The translations under genes and the position numbers were made by a program. Below are positions 5,652-6,619 of a DNA stretch of 6,619 bases, piece after piece (the first letter of the stretch is position 1; each line of letters begins with the position of its first letter). This DNA comes from Nitrospiraceae bacterium (GTDB taxonomy: Bacteria > Nitrospirota > Nitrospiria > Nitrospirales > UBA8639), in assembly GCA_003523945.1 (NCBI GenBank), contig DOFS01000074.1, positions 1 through 6,619 of the forward strand, given 5' to 3'. Under the pieces are notes generated by a model. It saw only the letters and a list, made by a program, of their open reading frames with translations, made no database searches and was not told where the DNA came from.

Positions 5652-5875
5652 TTCTGTCTCCGCTTTGGCTCGCTCTCTAAATCTTTAATATTCCTTTTAG
5701 ACTTATATCGGCTCAATCCTCTTTGGGTGATACCATCAGGCACTAGGCTGTTGTGGATCAACCATAATATCTATCGATTCACCAAAAACACTCTCACATG
5801 AACCGCGAATTGGGACAAAAAGGGAATAACCAGGAATCTAAACCGGGAGAAGATAAGGGAAGTGGTTGATTGAAT
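5652..5875. other. Spacer between the lipoprotein gene and tRNA-Gly
   Basis: Contains the ribosome site of the lipoprotein gene (5658-5661) and otherwise no gene I can support. It must hold the lipoprotein promoter and probably the end of the tRNA transcript. On the minus strand a T5 run (CCCTTTTTGTCCC) lies about 55 bases past the tRNA, but no convincing stem precedes it. TATAAG and TATTAA boxes upstream of the lipoprotein gene lack a good -35 at the right distance. Confidence 0.4.
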
Positions 5876-5950
5876 TGGAGCGGGCGAGGGGATTTGAACC
5901 CCCGACAACTTGCTTGGGAAGCAAGGACTCTACCACTGAGCTACGCCCGC
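5876..5950 (-). tRNA. tRNA-Gly (anticodon CCC), CCA end encoded
   Basis: A complete cloverleaf of 75 bases on the minus strand. The acceptor arms GCGGGCG and CGCCCGC pair over 7 bp. The D arm is GCTC-AGTGGTA-GAGT. The anticodon stem CTTGC/GCAAG encloses the loop TTCCCAA, so bases 34-36 are CCC and read GGG (Gly). The T arm is GGGGG-TTCAAAT-CCCCT, with one G-U pair at its base. The discriminator is U and CCA is encoded at 5878-5876. It lies downstream of tyrS on the same strand, 124 bases from its stop, but has its own promoter. Confidence 0.96.
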
Positions 5951-5969
5951 TCATGAGATCAGGATTCGC

Positions 5970-5998
5970 ATTCTAGGTGTGGATTGAAGCTTAGTCAA
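5970..5998 (-). promoter_or_regulatory. Strong sigma70 promoter of tRNA-Gly
   Basis: Read on the minus strand: TTGACT (5998-5993, 5 of 6), a spacer of exactly 17 bases, and TAGAAT (5975-5970, 5 of 6). The first base of the tRNA is 20 bases beyond the -10, leaving about 12 bases of 5' leader for RNase P to remove. The bases just after the -10 (GCG) are GC-rich, as in stable-RNA promoters under stringent control. This makes the tRNA independent of tyrS read-through. Confidence 0.75.
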
Positions 5999-6074
5999 GG
6001 TACAAGAAGAATTGAATAGTTAGTGTGTTTCCTCAGTTTGCGAAGCCTGCCGCTTCTGGTTACATCCGAAAAAT

Positions 6075-6619
6075 CTACCCAGCGAATTCAATGATCGCAA
6101 ATTTTCGCTTGCCAATTTTCATCGGATAGGATCGGCCAGGCTCAAAGGGCATCATCCCGTTTGGGTCCGCAAGTTTTTCTCCGTCCACCTGGACCCCACC
6201 CTGGGAAATGAGCCGTCTGGCTTCAGATTTACTGGGCACTAAGCCGGTCCGCATCAAAACGTCCACGACCGGCAGGGAATAATCTTGCGAGTTGTTAAAG
6301 TCCGTGGGTGAGAGTTTCACATGGGCATCCGGCTCATCGGGAAAGTCCCGCTTCTGAAATCGCTGTTTAAAATCTGCCTTGGCCTCTTCCACGGCATCGC
6401 TTCCATGATATTGACGAACGATCTGCTCGGCCAGCGCCATTTTGGCTTCCATCGGATGCTGCCGCTTGACCTCATCCAAATTGCTAACCGTCAGGAGTTC
6501 GTAATACCGAAGCATTAGTTCATCGCTAATAGACATCAGCTTGCCGAACATGTCTGCCGGACGATCTTCCAACGCAATATAATTTCCAAAGCTCTTGCTC
6601 ATTTTCCGGACCCCATCCG
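6075..6619 (-). CDS. tyrS: Tyrosyl-tRNA synthetase, C-terminal part (gene runs off the window)
   Basis: The last 181 residues of a class I aminoacyl-tRNA synthetase that charges tRNA-Tyr in the cytoplasm. The frame is open to the right edge (DGVRKMSKSFGNYIALED). The KMSKS ATP-binding loop is therefore present and the ATG at 6602 inside it is not the start. After the connecting helices, the final third holds an S4 RNA-binding domain with the typical GLVPSKSEARRLISQGGVQV and a short C-terminal strand (KRKFAIIEF). The KMSKS sequence and S4 tail fit the shorter TyrZ-type enzymes of about 400 residues. The HIGH half lies beyond the window. Only a weak 5-bp hairpin (GAAGC/GCTTC near 6040-6054, no U-tract) follows the stop, so I call no terminator. 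Confidence 0.95.
   Translation of the reverse strand, partial: DGVRKMSKSFGNYIALEDRPADMFGKLMSISDELMLRYYELLTVSNLDEVKRQHPMEAKMALAEQIVRQYHGSDAVEEAKADFKQRFQKRDFPDEPDAHVKLSPTDFNNSQDYSLPVVDVLMRTGLVPSKSEARRLISQGGVQVDGEKLADPNGMMPFEPGRSYPMKIGKRKFAIIEFAG

Noticed and set aside
5880..5900. tRNA-Gly 3' end as an attachment site with a second copy in the window
   Set aside because: I looked for a repeat of the last 20 bases of the tRNA elsewhere in the window and saw none, so no att pair can be claimed.
6321..6518. A 65-codon + strand frame inside tyrS
   Set aside because: Antisense shadow of the synthetase; no ribosome site or family signal.
1..6619. CRISPR arrays, insertion sequences, toxin-antitoxin or defence genes
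   Set aside because: No regularly spaced repeats, transposase motifs, terminal inverted repeats or known defence domains are visible.

Overview
The window looks like ordinary chromosome from a Gram-negative-type bacterium. Signs of this are an outer-membrane-type lipoprotein, an exported blue-copper protein and a squalene/hopanoid-type prenyl synthase. The gene mix (many ferredoxins, cupredoxin, squalene synthase) and the roughly 50% GC would fit a Nitrospira-like member of Nitrospirota. That is an impression from protein style, not a demonstrated assignment.

Layout. Positions 118-1246 (+) hold a tight three-gene set: a thioredoxin-fold [2Fe-2S] ferredoxin, a Cys-free coiled-coil protein of unknown function, and a small ferredoxin with an irregular set of seven cysteines. 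Facing it, and ending one base away, is a minus-strand pair (2767-1248): a signal-peptide cupredoxin followed 5 bases later by a squalene/phytoene synthase. Divergent from that pair, a 120-base leader with a promoter, a palindrome at the predicted start site, a hairpin and a possible leader peptide precedes htpX, a membrane zinc protease (2960-3844). A strong hairpin terminator with U-tracts in both directions separates htpX from a convergent single-domain STAS protein (4324-3992) that lacks the usual phosphorylatable serine. About 400 bases with no credible intact gene follow (4341-4742). Next come an AT-rich lipoprotein gene with a beta-propeller look (5651-4743), a tRNA-Gly(CCC) gene with its own clear promoter, and the 3' part of tyrS, which runs off the right edge.

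How the genes may work together. The first three genes probably form an electron-transfer unit. The cupredoxin and squalene synthase are co-transcribed by spacing, linking an exported copper protein to membrane-lipid synthesis. HtpX is an envelope quality-control protease. The STAS protein, the lipoprotein and the tRNA/tyrS block look like independent units. No mobile element, CRISPR array or defence system is visible. The points most worth a second look are the atypical ferredoxin, the non-phosphorylatable STAS protein, the htpX leader, and the gene-free stretch, which has a promoter-like element at one end and a hairpin at the other.
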